Assembly (NCBI RefSeq): GCF_035917675.1
Contig: NZ_CP109104.1
Location: 1,860,001 to 1,924,000, forward strand
From: Streptomyces sp. NBC_01775
Lineage (GTDB): Bacteria > Actinomycetota > Actinomycetes > Streptomycetales > Streptomycetaceae
Length of the DNA: 64,000 nt
Direction: 5' to 3'
A program made the translations under genes and the position numbers. Numbering within the stretch: the first letter of the stretch is position 1; each line of letters starts with the position of its first letter. The notes beneath the pieces were generated by a model that worked only from the letters and a program-made list of their open reading frames with translations, did no database searches and was not told the DNA's origin. Positions 45,970 through 54,576 of the stretch are shown here, one piece after another.

Positions 45970-47166
45970 ATGACGACAGCGACCGAGGCACCGCCAGGGC
46001 GTACCGCACGAGGCGCCTCCTCCCGCACGCCCGGGGGCGGCCCCCAGGGCAGCGACTTCTCCCGGCTCTCCCGCAGGATCACCGAGGCGGGCCTGATGGC
46101 TCGCAAGCCGGTCTACTACGCCATACGGCTCACGCTGGTGGGCCTGGCGTTCATCGCGGGCTGGGTGGCCCTCTTCACCATCGGCGCCTCGTGGTGGCAG
46201 CTCGCCGTCGCCGTGTACATGGGAGTGATCTACGGCCAGATGGCCCTGGTCGCCCACGACCTCGCCCACCGCCAGGTCTTCCGCGGCCGGCGCGCCAGCG
46301 AGTGGTTCGGCCGCGCCGTGGGGAACGCCGGCATCGGGATGTCGTACGGCTGGTGGATGAACAAGCACACCCGCCACCACGCCAACCCCAACCACGAGGA
46401 CCTCGACCCCGACGTGGCGCCCGACATCCTGGTCTGGTCGCGCGAGCAGGCGGCCGAGTCCCGGGGGCTGCCGCGCTTCATCGGCCGCCACCAGGCCGCG
46501 CTCTTCTTCCCGCTGCTGACGCTGGAGGGCTTCAACCTCCACGTGTCGAGCTTCCGGGCGCTGCGCGAGCCGCACCTGAAGCGCAAGTGGCTGGAGGGCG
46601 GGCTGCTGTTCCTGCACACCGGTGCCTACCTCGCCGCGCTGTTCACGGTGCTGCCCGTCGGCATGGCCTTCGCCGTGCTGTTCCTGCACCACGCTGTCTT
46701 CGGCGTCTACCTCGGCAGCATCTTCGCGCCCAACCACAAGGGCATGCCCACGCTGCGCGGCGACGAGCGGCCGGACTTCCTGCGCCGTCAGGTGCTCACC
46801 TCCCGCAATGTGCGCGGCGGCCTGTTCACCGACATCGCGCTCGGCGGCCTCAACTACCAGATCGAGCACCACCTCTTCCCGAGCATGCCCTCCCCGCACC
46901 TGCGCAAGGCCCAGCCGATCGTCCGCGACTACTGCGCCGAGCTGGGCATCTCGTACCACGAGACCGGCCTGATCGCCTCGTGGGGCGAAGCGCTCCAGCA
47001 CCTGAAGGACGTGGGAGAGCCGATCCGCGACGGCGTCGTACTCGACTCCGAAACCGTTCCCGGGCCCAGGTCCGAGTCGGAGCCGGAGTCGCAGTCGGAC
47101 TCCGAGTCCCCGAGCGAGGGGTCCACGGGCGCTGTGCACAGCCTCGTCAAGACACCCACCGCGTGA
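45970..47166 (+). CDS. membrane fatty acid desaturase
   Basis: 398 aa from ATG 45970. The three histidine boxes are HDLAH (96-100), HTRHH (133-137) and QIEHHLFP near 297, typical of acyl-lipid desaturases with a di-iron centre. Hydrophobic segments lie near 50-95 and 200-235. The last 40 residues are an acidic Ser/Glu-rich tail (SESEPESQSDSESPSEGS). It introduces double bonds into membrane fatty acids; the palindrome upstream suggests regulation by membrane state. Confidence 0.93.
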   Translation: MTTATEAPPGRTARGASSRTPGGGPQGSDFSRLSRRITEAGLMARKPVYYAIRLTLVGLAFIAGWVALFTIGASWWQLAVAVYMGVIYGQMALVAHDLAHRQVFRGRRASEWFGRAVGNAGIGMSYGWWMNKHTRHHANPNHEDLDPDVAPDILVWSREQAAESRGLPRFIGRHQAALFFPLLTLEGFNLHVSSFRALREPHLKRKWLEGGLLFLHTGAYLAALFTVLPVGMAFAVLFLHHAVFGVYLGSIFAPNHKGMPTLRGDERPDFLRRQVLTSRNVRGGLFTDIALGGLNYQIEHHLFPSMPSPHLRKAQPIVRDYCAELGISYHETGLIASWGEALQHLKDVGEPIRDGVVLDSETVPGPRSESEPESQSDSESPSEGSTGAVHSLVKTPTA

Positions 47167-47185
47167 GCGCCGCCTGAGCGGCCGG

Positions 47186-49369
47186 TCAGCCTCGGTGCGC
47201 GGCGGGCAAGGGCTCCGCCGCGCCCGGCACGTCCCCTCCCGAGGGGGCGAGCCCTGTGCGGCCGTGCGGCTCGGCGGACTCCGCCAGCCAGCGCCTCAGC
47301 ACCCGGTGCACGGCCTGCGCACCCACCAGCTCGGCCCCCGGCTCGACCGGGGGTGACAGCTCCAGCGGGGACAGCAGGAAGGCGTGGCTCTGCTCGCCGC
47401 CCAGCCCCCCGTGCGAGCCCACCTGCTCCTCGAAGGCGTGCACGGCCCCGGTGACGGGGTCGACCGAGGAGTTGACCATGATGTCCGCGGCGTGCGGAAA
47501 GCGCGCCGTGCGCAGTACGGCCCCGGCGGCGCCGGGGCCCAGTCCTTCCAGCGGATCGCCCGGCCCGACGATCTCGCCGGTCTCCAGCCGGTGCTCGGCG
47601 CCGCCCCCGCCCAGCACCACGGGACCGTGCTCCTCGCTCTCCACCAGCACGAAGCCGATGCCCCGGTGCTCGGCCAGCGTCCGCAGCAGCGCGGGCCTGA
47701 GCTGGTCGATCCGCTCGCGGGTCAGCCGCCCCAGTACGTCGGGGAAGGAGATCAGGCCCAGATTTCCCGAGGCCAGCACCACGGGGCCGGTGTTCCGGCC
47801 CGGCTTGCGCGGCGGCTCCAGGCCCCCGTCCTCGGGACGGTGCAGCGCGGCACGCGCCGCGGCCCGCGCCTCCGAGCCGCTGGGCGTACGCCCGGCGCTG
47901 CGCGGCACCTGAAGCCCGCTGCCCGCGCGTACCAGCTCATCCAGCGTGAGCCCGTACGCCTCCTCGAAGGTCTCGCCTTGGCTCTGCCCGTGGTCCGAGA
48001 GCAGCACCAGCCGGTAGGGGCGCGGCGCGCGCTCGGCGACCTTGGCGATCAGCGCGACGGACCGGTCCAGACGGCGCAGCACCTGGCGGGTGTCGCGCCC
48101 GCGCGGCCCCGAGTGGTGCGCCACCTCGTCGTAGCCGACCAGATCGGCGTAGACGGCGGTGCGGCAGCTGAGCATGTCGCCCAGCACCGCGGCCACGACC
48201 ACGTCCCGCTCGACGACCGTGGCGAACGCCCGGATGAGGGGATACAGCCCGCCCCTGCCCACGCGCGGGCGCTCCCGGCGCAGCAGCGCGCGCGTCGACT
48301 GGACCGTCTCGCGGACCACCTCGGCGACGAAGGAGACGGCGGTACGGGTCGCGTTGGCCGGGTCGGAGAAGTACGCGAAGTATCCGGCACGCGAGCGGGT
48401 CTCCTTGCCGCGCCGGGCGGCCACCGAGAGGACCAGCGCGACCTGCCAGGCGCCGCCGGTGAACAGGTTGCCCCTGCTGGCGCCGTCCTGCGCGAGCAGG
48501 CCCTGGTTCCCCGTGCGCTCGACCGCCCGGCGCTGGAGCTCGGCCGCGCTGGTCGGCCGGTTGCTGACGACGACCTCGCCGCTCTCCTTCTCGTACCAGC
48601 GGAAGGCGGGCACGTCCTCGTTGGTGCCGTGCAGGATGCCCAGCTGGCTGGCGCCGGTCTGGCTGGACCAGTCGGTGCGCCATCGGGTGAGCCGGTGGGT
48701 ACGCCCGCACAGCGCGGCGACGGCGGGCATCAGCGGCTTGCCGCCCGCGGGTGCCTCCAGGGCCTCCCTCAGCACGGCGTGGCCGAGCCCGTCGAGCTGG
48801 AGGAAGACGGTGCCGGGAGTGGTGGGCGGTGCGCCGCCGCCCTCCCTGCGGCGCCGGCGGCCCGCGATGCGAGCGAGCCGGCGCCGGTAGGCGCCGTCGT
48901 CCCGTACGGCCAGGAACGCGTTGGTCGCCGAGGAGGCGGCCGACATCGCCGCGGCCACGACCACCGCCATCGTGGCGTCGGTGCTGCCCCGCCCGTAGGG
49001 CACGAGGGAGAGGGCGAGCCACAGCAGGGAGCCGTTGAGGAAGAAGACGAGCATCCCGAGCACCAGCGCGGGCACCAGCAGGAAGGCCCGCACCAGGACC
49101 GGCCACACCAGCGCGCTCAGCAGCCCGAAGGCCCCGGCGCCGACCGCCGCCGTGATGCCGATCACGGTGGCGCTGTCGCCGCTGGCGGACTGGAGGCGGA
49201 AGTCGGGCAGCACCGCGGCCAGGACGAGCATCGTCGCGGTGCTCACCAGCCAGACGGCGCCGATCCGCAGCAGGGCCGCGCCCAGCCTGCGCCAGACGAA
49301 CGGCGGCCTGCGCCAGGCGAACCTCGGTCTGCGCCAGGCGAACGTCGGGATGCGCACGCGGTCGGTCAC
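47186..49369 (-). CDS. membrane protein with phosphodiesterase-like domain (phage holin family/alkaline phosphatase superfamily)
   Basis: 727 aa from GTG 49369; a second GTG at 49357 has better spacing from GGAGG. The N-terminus carries three FxWRRP-type repeats, then four hydrophobic helices (residues about 30-145). The rest is an alkaline phosphatase-like domain: VFLQLDGLGHAVLREAL, TGASQLGILHG, VYADLVGYDEVAHHSG, LVLLSDHGQSQGETF and VLASGNLGLISF. Proteins of this make-up are common in Streptomyces; a lipid or cell-wall phosphodiesterase is possible. Signal and substrate unknown. Confidence 0.85.
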   Translation of the reverse strand: MTDRVRIPTFAWRRPRFAWRRPPFVWRRLGAALLRIGAVWLVSTATMLVLAAVLPDFRLQSASGDSATVIGITAAVGAGAFGLLSALVWPVLVRAFLLVPALVLGMLVFFLNGSLLWLALSLVPYGRGSTDATMAVVVAAAMSAASSATNAFLAVRDDGAYRRRLARIAGRRRRREGGGAPPTTPGTVFLQLDGLGHAVLREALEAPAGGKPLMPAVAALCGRTHRLTRWRTDWSSQTGASQLGILHGTNEDVPAFRWYEKESGEVVVSNRPTSAAELQRRAVERTGNQGLLAQDGASRGNLFTGGAWQVALVLSVAARRGKETRSRAGYFAYFSDPANATRTAVSFVAEVVRETVQSTRALLRRERPRVGRGGLYPLIRAFATVVERDVVVAAVLGDMLSCRTAVYADLVGYDEVAHHSGPRGRDTRQVLRRLDRSVALIAKVAERAPRPYRLVLLSDHGQSQGETFEEAYGLTLDELVRAGSGLQVPRSAGRTPSGSEARAAARAALHRPEDGGLEPPRKPGRNTGPVVLASGNLGLISFPDVLGRLTRERIDQLRPALLRTLAEHRGIGFVLVESEEHGPVVLGGGGAEHRLETGEIVGPGDPLEGLGPGAAGAVLRTARFPHAADIMVNSSVDPVTGAVHAFEEQVGSHGGLGGEQSHAFLLSPLELSPPVEPGAELVGAQAVHRVLRRWLAESAEPHGRTGLAPSGGDVPGAAEPLPAAHRG

Positions 49370-49550
49370 CTCCTCACGGCCAGTGGGACATCGTCCACTT
49401 TTTCATAGTCCGGTACCCGCATCAGCGGGCGCTCGAGAGCGGAGGCGGCGGCACGTGTGCGCCGCGCACGCTTAGGCTCGTAGGTGTCCACGCAGACGCC
49501 CGCGCGAGCCCGGCGCCTGTCAGGCTCTGGGGAGTGCGGGAGGAACGCGC

Positions 49551-50327
49551 GTGCCGGTCGAGGTCACCTGGTGGGGACACGCCACGGCCACCGTGCGGGA
49601 CTCGGGGGTGGCGGTGCTCACCGATCCGCTGCTGGTGCGCCGTCTCGCGCATCTGCGCCGCAGGCGCGGCGCGCTGCCGCCGCTCCGGGCCACGCTCGCC
49701 GACGTGGTGCTCATCTCCCATCTGCACGCGGACCACCTGCACCTGGGCTCCCTCGCCCGGCTTGCTGCGGGCACCCGGGTGGTGCTGCCGCGCGGTGCCG
49801 TGCGCGCCGTGCCGGGGCTGCGCCGGCTGGCGCCGCCGCTGGACCTGGTGGAGGTCGGGCCCGGCGACGAGGTGGCGGTGGGCCCGGTGACGGTACGCGC
49901 GGTGCCCGCCGCGCACGACGGGCGGCGGCTGCCGGTGGGACGGCACGCCGCGCCCGCGCTGGGGTACGTCGTCGAGGGTGAGGCCCGCACCTACTTCGCC
50001 GGGGACACCGGGCTGTTCGACGGGATGGCCGAGGCCGTCGGGCGGGTGGACACGGCCCTGCTGCCGGTCGGCGGCTGGGGCCCCTTCCTGGGCGAGGGCC
50101 ATCTGGACCCGGGGCGGGCCGCCGAGGCGCTGGCTCGGCTGCGTCCGCACAGCGCCGTGCCCGTGCACTACGGCACGTACTGGCCGGTCGGGATGGACGC
50201 GGTCCGGCCGCACGAATTCCACTCCCCGGGCGCCGAGTTCGTCCGCCTCGCGGCACGGTCCGCACCGGAGGTCGAGGTGCACCTGCTCGGACACGGCGAG
50301 AGCGTGCGGCTGGAGGCTGCCAAGTGA
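49551..50327 (+). CDS. MBL-fold metallo-hydrolase
   Basis: 258 aa from GTG 49551. The metal motif ISHLHADHLH (HxHxDH), TDPLL, YFAGDTGLFDGM and VPVHYGTYW define a UlaG-like beta-lactamase-fold hydrolase. Its GTGA junction with the DedA gene implies joint translation, so it may act on a membrane-related phosphoester. Substrate not known. Confidence 0.9.
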   Translation: MPVEVTWWGHATATVRDSGVAVLTDPLLVRRLAHLRRRRGALPPLRATLADVVLISHLHADHLHLGSLARLAAGTRVVLPRGAVRAVPGLRRLAPPLDLVEVGPGDEVAVGPVTVRAVPAAHDGRRLPVGRHAAPALGYVVEGEARTYFAGDTGLFDGMAEAVGRVDTALLPVGGWGPFLGEGHLDPGRAAEALARLRPHSAVPVHYGTYWPVGMDAVRPHEFHSPGAEFVRLAARSAPEVEVHLLGHGESVRLEAAK

Positions 50328-50986
50328 GCGGAGCGCTCGCGGGCGGTCTGGGCGCGGTGGTCGGGGCGCTGTCCGACGCGGTGGTGAGGCCCCCCGAGGC
50401 CACGCAGCAGGCGGTGGGCTATCCGTCGTTGTTCCTCCTGGTGGTGCTGGGCTCGCTGGTGCCTGTGGTGCCGACGGGGGCCCTGGTGAGCGGGGCCGCG
50501 GTCGTGGCACTCCATCAGAGCCTGCCGGTCTTCTCACTGCTGACGGTCTTCGGCGTCGCCTCGTTCGCCGCCTTCCTCGGGGACATCGGGCTGTACTGGC
50601 TGGGCAAGCGCGGGGTCGGCTCGAAGAACGGCTCTCGCTGGCTGGCCCAGCTGCGCGAGCGCGCGGCGCCGGAGCGGCTGGCGCAGGCCGACAGCAAGCT
50701 GCGCGAGCACGGGGTGGCGGTGCTGGTCGTCTCCCGGCTGGTGCCGGCCGGACGGATTCCGGTGATGCTGGCCTGCCTGCTGGCGCGCACCCCGCTGCGG
50801 GAGTTCGCCCGCGGTGACATCTTCGCCTGCCTGGCGTGGGCCGTGGTCTACCAGCTGATCGGCGTCGCCGGCGGCGCGCTCTTCCCGAGCCCCTGGGAGG
50901 GGATCGCGGCTGCGGTGGGGCTCACGCTGCTGATCAGCGCGGCCCCCTCGCTCTGGCGCCGGATCCGCCCGCCGCGCCCGTCCTGA
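50324..50986 (+). CDS. DedA family membrane protein
   Basis: 220 aa, GTG start overlapping the MBL gene stop. Helices flank FLGDIGLYWLGKRGVGSKNG and the signature SRLVPAGRIPVMLACLLARTPLREFARGD, as in DedA/SNARE-associated proteins, which are lipid scramblases or transporters for undecaprenyl phosphate and phospholipids. Confidence 0.9.
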   Translation: MSGALAGGLGAVVGALSDAVVRPPEATQQAVGYPSLFLLVVLGSLVPVVPTGALVSGAAVVALHQSLPVFSLLTVFGVASFAAFLGDIGLYWLGKRGVGSKNGSRWLAQLRERAAPERLAQADSKLREHGVAVLVVSRLVPAGRIPVMLACLLARTPLREFARGDIFACLAWAVVYQLIGVAGGALFPSPWEGIAAAVGLTLLISAAPSLWRRIRPPRPS

Positions 50987-50991
50987 GAGGC

Positions 50992-51055
50992 TGAGCCGAT
51001 CCGATCCCGTGCCGATCCGGCCCTGAGCCGATCCGGTCCTGAGCCGATCCGGCCC
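50992..51055. repeat. four tandem 16-bp repeats between convergent genes
   Basis: Units at 50992, 51008, 51024 and 51040 follow the pattern TGAGCCGATCCGGTCC with a few changes. They fill the gap between the DedA and MBL-fold genes and may help stop both transcripts. Confidence 0.8.
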
Positions 51056-51065
51056 CGTGCCGTGC

Positions 51066-52379
51066 TCACCGCGTGGCCCGCTCCAGGACGCGGGACGCGC
51101 CCACCGGGAGGTCCCACAGATCCTCGCGGTCGCGCCCGGCCTCGCGCCAGGCAGCCCGTACGCGGATCAGCGGCTCCAGCGGCGGCTCGCCCGACAGCAG
51201 GAACGTGGACCAGTGCATCGGCGCCATCCTGCGCGCGCCCAGATCCCGGCAGGCGAGCACGGCCTCCTCGGGGTCGGTGTGCACGGGCCGCAGCATCCAG
51301 CGCGGGTCATAGGCCCCGATGGGCAACATCGCCAGGTCGATGCCGGGATAGCGGCGGCCGATCTCGGTGAACCAGTGTCCGTATCCCGTGTCACCGGCGA
51401 AGTAGAGGCGCTGATCGTGCTGGTCGGTCAGCACCCAGCCGCCCCACAGCGAGCGGCAGGTGTCGGTGAGGGTGCGCTTGGACCAGTGGTGCGAGGGGAC
51501 GAAGTCGAACCGCACCCGGGCCCCTCGCCGCGAGCCACCGTCGTCCCCCGGGGTGTCACCGGAACCGGGGGTGTCACCGGAACCGGAGGTGCCGCTGGGC
51601 GCGGGCAGTTCGGCGCCCTCCCACCAGTCCAGCTCCGTGACGACGGTGAAGCCGCGTCTGCGACACCACTCCCCCATACCGGCGGGCACGAACAGCGGGG
51701 TGCCGCGCGGGAGTCTGCGCAAGGTGGGCAGGTCGAGGTGGTCGTAGTGGTTGTGCGAGATGACCACGGCGTCGATGACGGGCAGGTCCTGCCAGGCGAC
51801 ACCGACGGGGGTGACCCGGGCGGGGGTGCCCAGGATCTTCCGCGACCAGACGGGGTCGGTCAGCACCGTCAGGCCCCCGATCCGCACCACCCAGCTGGCG
51901 TGCCCGGCCCAGGTGACCGCGAGGGTGTCGGGCGCGGGGTCGGGCATGGGACCGGGGGCGAACGGGAGTTTGGGGATCTCGTCGGCCAGCGTGTCGGCCA
52001 TGGGCCGCATGGCGCCTTCCCTGGCGAGCCGGGCCATCGCGCGGACCCCGGGCAGCGGCGCGGTGAGCCGGTCGGCGAACGAACGCGGCCACATGCGCCG
52101 CGCCCCCACCGGCCGGGGCGGCGAGAGAGCGGTACGCGGAGGCGCGAGGGCCACATCGACGGGGCCGGGCCCGCCCGCCGCGGCCCCAACTCCCGCCCCG
52201 GCGGAGCAGGAACGGGCCGGGGAGGGCGCGGACGGCGCGGACGATGAGGGCGCAGACGGCGGCGCCGTGGACGGTACCGAGGGCTCGGGGGACGGTGATG
52301 TCTGCGACGTGGGCGACGAAGGGGACACTGAGGCTGAGGTGGAAGGGCGCTCGGGGCGCTGCCCGGTCCGTTCGGTCAT
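51066..52379 (-). CDS. MBL-fold metallo-hydrolase, NAPE-PLD-like
   Basis: 437 aa from ATG 52379. Residues 1-75 are a Ser/Pro/Ala-rich tail of low complexity, so translation may start later. The catalytic part has VTWAGHASWVVRIGG, TDPVWS, VISHNHYDHLD, FVPSHHWSKRTLTD, LYFAGDTGYG and PMHWSTFLLSGEP, the pattern of N-acyl-phosphatidylethanolamine phospholipase D-like hydrolases. A Gly/Ser/Asp-rich insert with GSGDTP repeats lies near 280. Probable phospholipid-related hydrolase. Confidence 0.88.
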   Translation of the reverse strand: MTERTGQRPERPSTSASVSPSSPTSQTSPSPEPSVPSTAPPSAPSSSAPSAPSPARSCSAGAGVGAAAGGPGPVDVALAPPRTALSPPRPVGARRMWPRSFADRLTAPLPGVRAMARLAREGAMRPMADTLADEIPKLPFAPGPMPDPAPDTLAVTWAGHASWVVRIGGLTVLTDPVWSRKILGTPARVTPVGVAWQDLPVIDAVVISHNHYDHLDLPTLRRLPRGTPLFVPAGMGEWCRRRGFTVVTELDWWEGAELPAPSGTSGSGDTPGSGDTPGDDGGSRRGARVRFDFVPSHHWSKRTLTDTCRSLWGGWVLTDQHDQRLYFAGDTGYGHWFTEIGRRYPGIDLAMLPIGAYDPRWMLRPVHTDPEEAVLACRDLGARRMAPMHWSTFLLSGEPPLEPLIRVRAAWREAGRDREDLWDLPVGASRVLERATR

Positions 52380-53570
52380 CTACTGAGGGCTCCCATCCGT
52401 GAGATCGGCCAGCACCGACTGCACCTGTGCCAACGCCTCGCCCGCACCCGGCAATTCCAGCGGGTCCAGACCGGCGGGCACCTCAGACCGTCCCACACCC
52501 GCCGCGTGACCTGCCGGGCGGGCCCACCCGGCGCCGGTGAGCGCATCGGCCAGCACGTCCGTCGTCAGCCGTACCCGCAGCTCGCCCGGCTCCTCCCCGA
52601 AGCGGTGCCCGCCCAGTGCGTACGGGCCCAGGCGGCGCACCAGCTCGGCCTCAAGACCCGCAGCGTCCGTGATGCCGCGGGCGGCGAGGAGCGGCCGGAG
52701 CTGGTCGAAGTCCGCGTAGAGCTGGCGTCCCAGATGCGGCGGGCGGCACACGGCGCCCGCCGCGGTGACGGCACGGTGCAGCGCGAGGGCGAAGGCTCCG
52801 TGCAGCCGGGCGGCGGCGCCACGGCGGGCCAGCAGCGGCTCCGGCTCGGTCAGCGCCTCGGCCGCGGCGGCGCAGACCGGGTCCGACACCTCGGTGTGCA
52901 GTGCCGTCAGCACCTCAGCCACTCCCTCGCCCAGAGCCCGGCCCCGGCCGCCGCTCGGGAAACGGGCGATCCCCGCGTGCAGGCCTGGGGGCAGCAGCGC
53001 GGGCCCGAGCCCGGTGAGCACCACGACGGACTCGGCCCGCTCACCGGTGAACATCTCGGCGGGGCTGACGATCACGGTGTCGTGGGGGTCGTGGGACGTA
53101 TCGCGCCAGGACTCGTCGCTGACGAGGAGAAGGCCCTCGTTCGTAGCGGCCTCGCCCACCTCGTGCAGCAGCTCGGGAGGCGCCGCTGTGCCGGTGACGT
53201 CGTCCGCGACGGACAGGACCAGCAGCCGGGGCTCATCACCCTCCTCCCTGGCCCGCCGCACCGTCTCCAGCAGCGCGAAGGGGTCGGGTACGCCGCCGCA
53301 CTCGACGGGGACGGGCACGGTCCGCGCGGAGTGGCCCAGCAGCCGGGCCTGCGGGGGGTACCAGGCCGAGCAGGGGTGCGGGAGCAGCACGCTGCCGGCC
53401 CTGCGCCCCCCGCCGTCGGCGGCGGCCAGGACGGCGAGCAGCAGGAGGGAGACGCTGGGGGCGACGGCGACCTGGGAGGGCTGGGTCGGCATCCCGCGCC
53501 GCTGCCAGTATCCGCACGCCGCCTCACGGACAGCGGCGGCAGCGTCGGGTCCCTGGTCGGTGCGCCGCAT
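52380..53570 (-). CDS. aminotransferase-fold protein lacking the catalytic lysine
   Basis: 396 aa from ATG 53570 (GGGGAC upstream); the frame continues to an ATG at 53609 with no site. The fold-type I aminotransferase pattern is seen in PHPCSAWYPPQARLLG, LLVLSVADDVTGTAAPPELL and LLLVSDESWRD. Where the PLP-binding Lys should stand (about residue 188) the sequence is VVVLTGLGPALLPPGLHAG, with no Lys. Thus it probably cannot act as a normal transaminase and may be a pseudoenzyme or sensor. Divergent neighbours are signalling genes. Confidence 0.75.
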   Translation of the reverse strand: MRRTDQGPDAAAAVREAACGYWQRRGMPTQPSQVAVAPSVSLLLLAVLAAADGGGRRAGSVLLPHPCSAWYPPQARLLGHSARTVPVPVECGGVPDPFALLETVRRAREEGDEPRLLVLSVADDVTGTAAPPELLHEVGEAATNEGLLLVSDESWRDTSHDPHDTVIVSPAEMFTGERAESVVVLTGLGPALLPPGLHAGIARFPSGGRGRALGEGVAEVLTALHTEVSDPVCAAAAEALTEPEPLLARRGAAARLHGAFALALHRAVTAAGAVCRPPHLGRQLYADFDQLRPLLAARGITDAAGLEAELVRRLGPYALGGHRFGEEPGELRVRLTTDVLADALTGAGWARPAGHAAGVGRSEVPAGLDPLELPGAGEALAQVQSVLADLTDGSPQ

Positions 53571-53675
53571 CCGTCCCCGCCTTCTCCTGGGGCCTGCCTG
53601 CCCATACATCAGACAACCTGTATCTCGTACACCTTGGCAGAAGGCAGTGACAGCGGCAGTGGCGACACGTGCGGC

Positions 53676-54452
53676 CTATGGCGTTCGACCGAGCCGGCGC
53701 AACTCGTCCTCCACGCCTCGTCCGCGCGTGCGCACGACGGCCTCGGCGAGGTCGTGGAGCTTGCGGTTGCTGTGCTGGGAGAGGCGGCGGAGCAGGGAGA
53801 ACGCCTCGTCGGCCGAGCATCCGGTCAAAGCCATGATGATGCCGCAGGCGCGGTCGACCACCGGCCGGGAGCGCAGCGCGGTATCGAGCTGTTCGACCTC
53901 TTCCAGCGCGGCCCGGTAGCGCACGTCCCGCACCAGGACGGAGGCCGCGAGGTCGCCGAGCAGCGCGGTGCTGGCGCGCACCTCCTCGTCCATGCGGTAG
54001 GGGCGGAAGGAGCAGACGGTCAGCGTGAGGACCATCCCGTCGCGCCGGTAGGGAAGGGTGGTGCTGGAGCGCAGCCCGGCCGCCAGGGCTCTGGCCCGGT
54101 AGGCCTCCCAGCGCTCGGCGTAGAGGAGGTCCTCGCCGCCGGCGGGGCGGCCGGTCTCCAGCGCGGTGGGTATGGGGCCCTCGCCGCACTCCCGTTGCAC
54201 GGACACGAGCGCTGCCAGGTCGGGGTGGGTGACGGCGACCGGTGGCTCTCCGGGGGCCGGGGGCTCCTCGGCTCCGGCGTCGGAGAAGGTGGCGATGGCA
54301 CCGCAGCAGTCGGGGCTGAAATGGGCGGCGCGCTCGGCGAGGTCGGCGAGGCTGCGTCCCAGGGACGCGTCTCCTGGCGGCCGTTCGCCGGGCTCCAGGG
54401 GCGGCCGGTCGGTTCCGGAGTGCGCAGCGGGAGCGTGCGGGGAGGTACCCAT
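53676..54452 (-). CDS. GAF and ANTAR domain protein
   Basis: 258 aa from ATG 54452. Residues about 30-175 form a GAF-like sensor. The C-terminal ANTAR domain reads ALRSRPVVDRACGIIMALTG and CSADEAFSLLRRLSQHSNRK, an RNA-binding antiterminator type. It probably regulates transcripts in response to a small ligand or stress. Divergent from the PAS-type gene. Confidence 0.9.
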   Translation of the reverse strand: MGTSPHAPAAHSGTDRPPLEPGERPPGDASLGRSLADLAERAAHFSPDCCGAIATFSDAGAEEPPAPGEPPVAVTHPDLAALVSVQRECGEGPIPTALETGRPAGGEDLLYAERWEAYRARALAAGLRSSTTLPYRRDGMVLTLTVCSFRPYRMDEEVRASTALLGDLAASVLVRDVRYRAALEEVEQLDTALRSRPVVDRACGIIMALTGCSADEAFSLLRRLSQHSNRKLHDLAEAVVRTRGRGVEDELRRLGRTP

Positions 54453-54576
54453 AGCGGCACGGCTGCCCAGCCCGGGAGATCAGAAAACGGACGTATATAC
54501 CAACCCCAGCCACGATTCTTCGGGGAAACCACCCAGAGGGGATCGGGGGTCACCCTGTGCGGCTAAGTTATGCACC

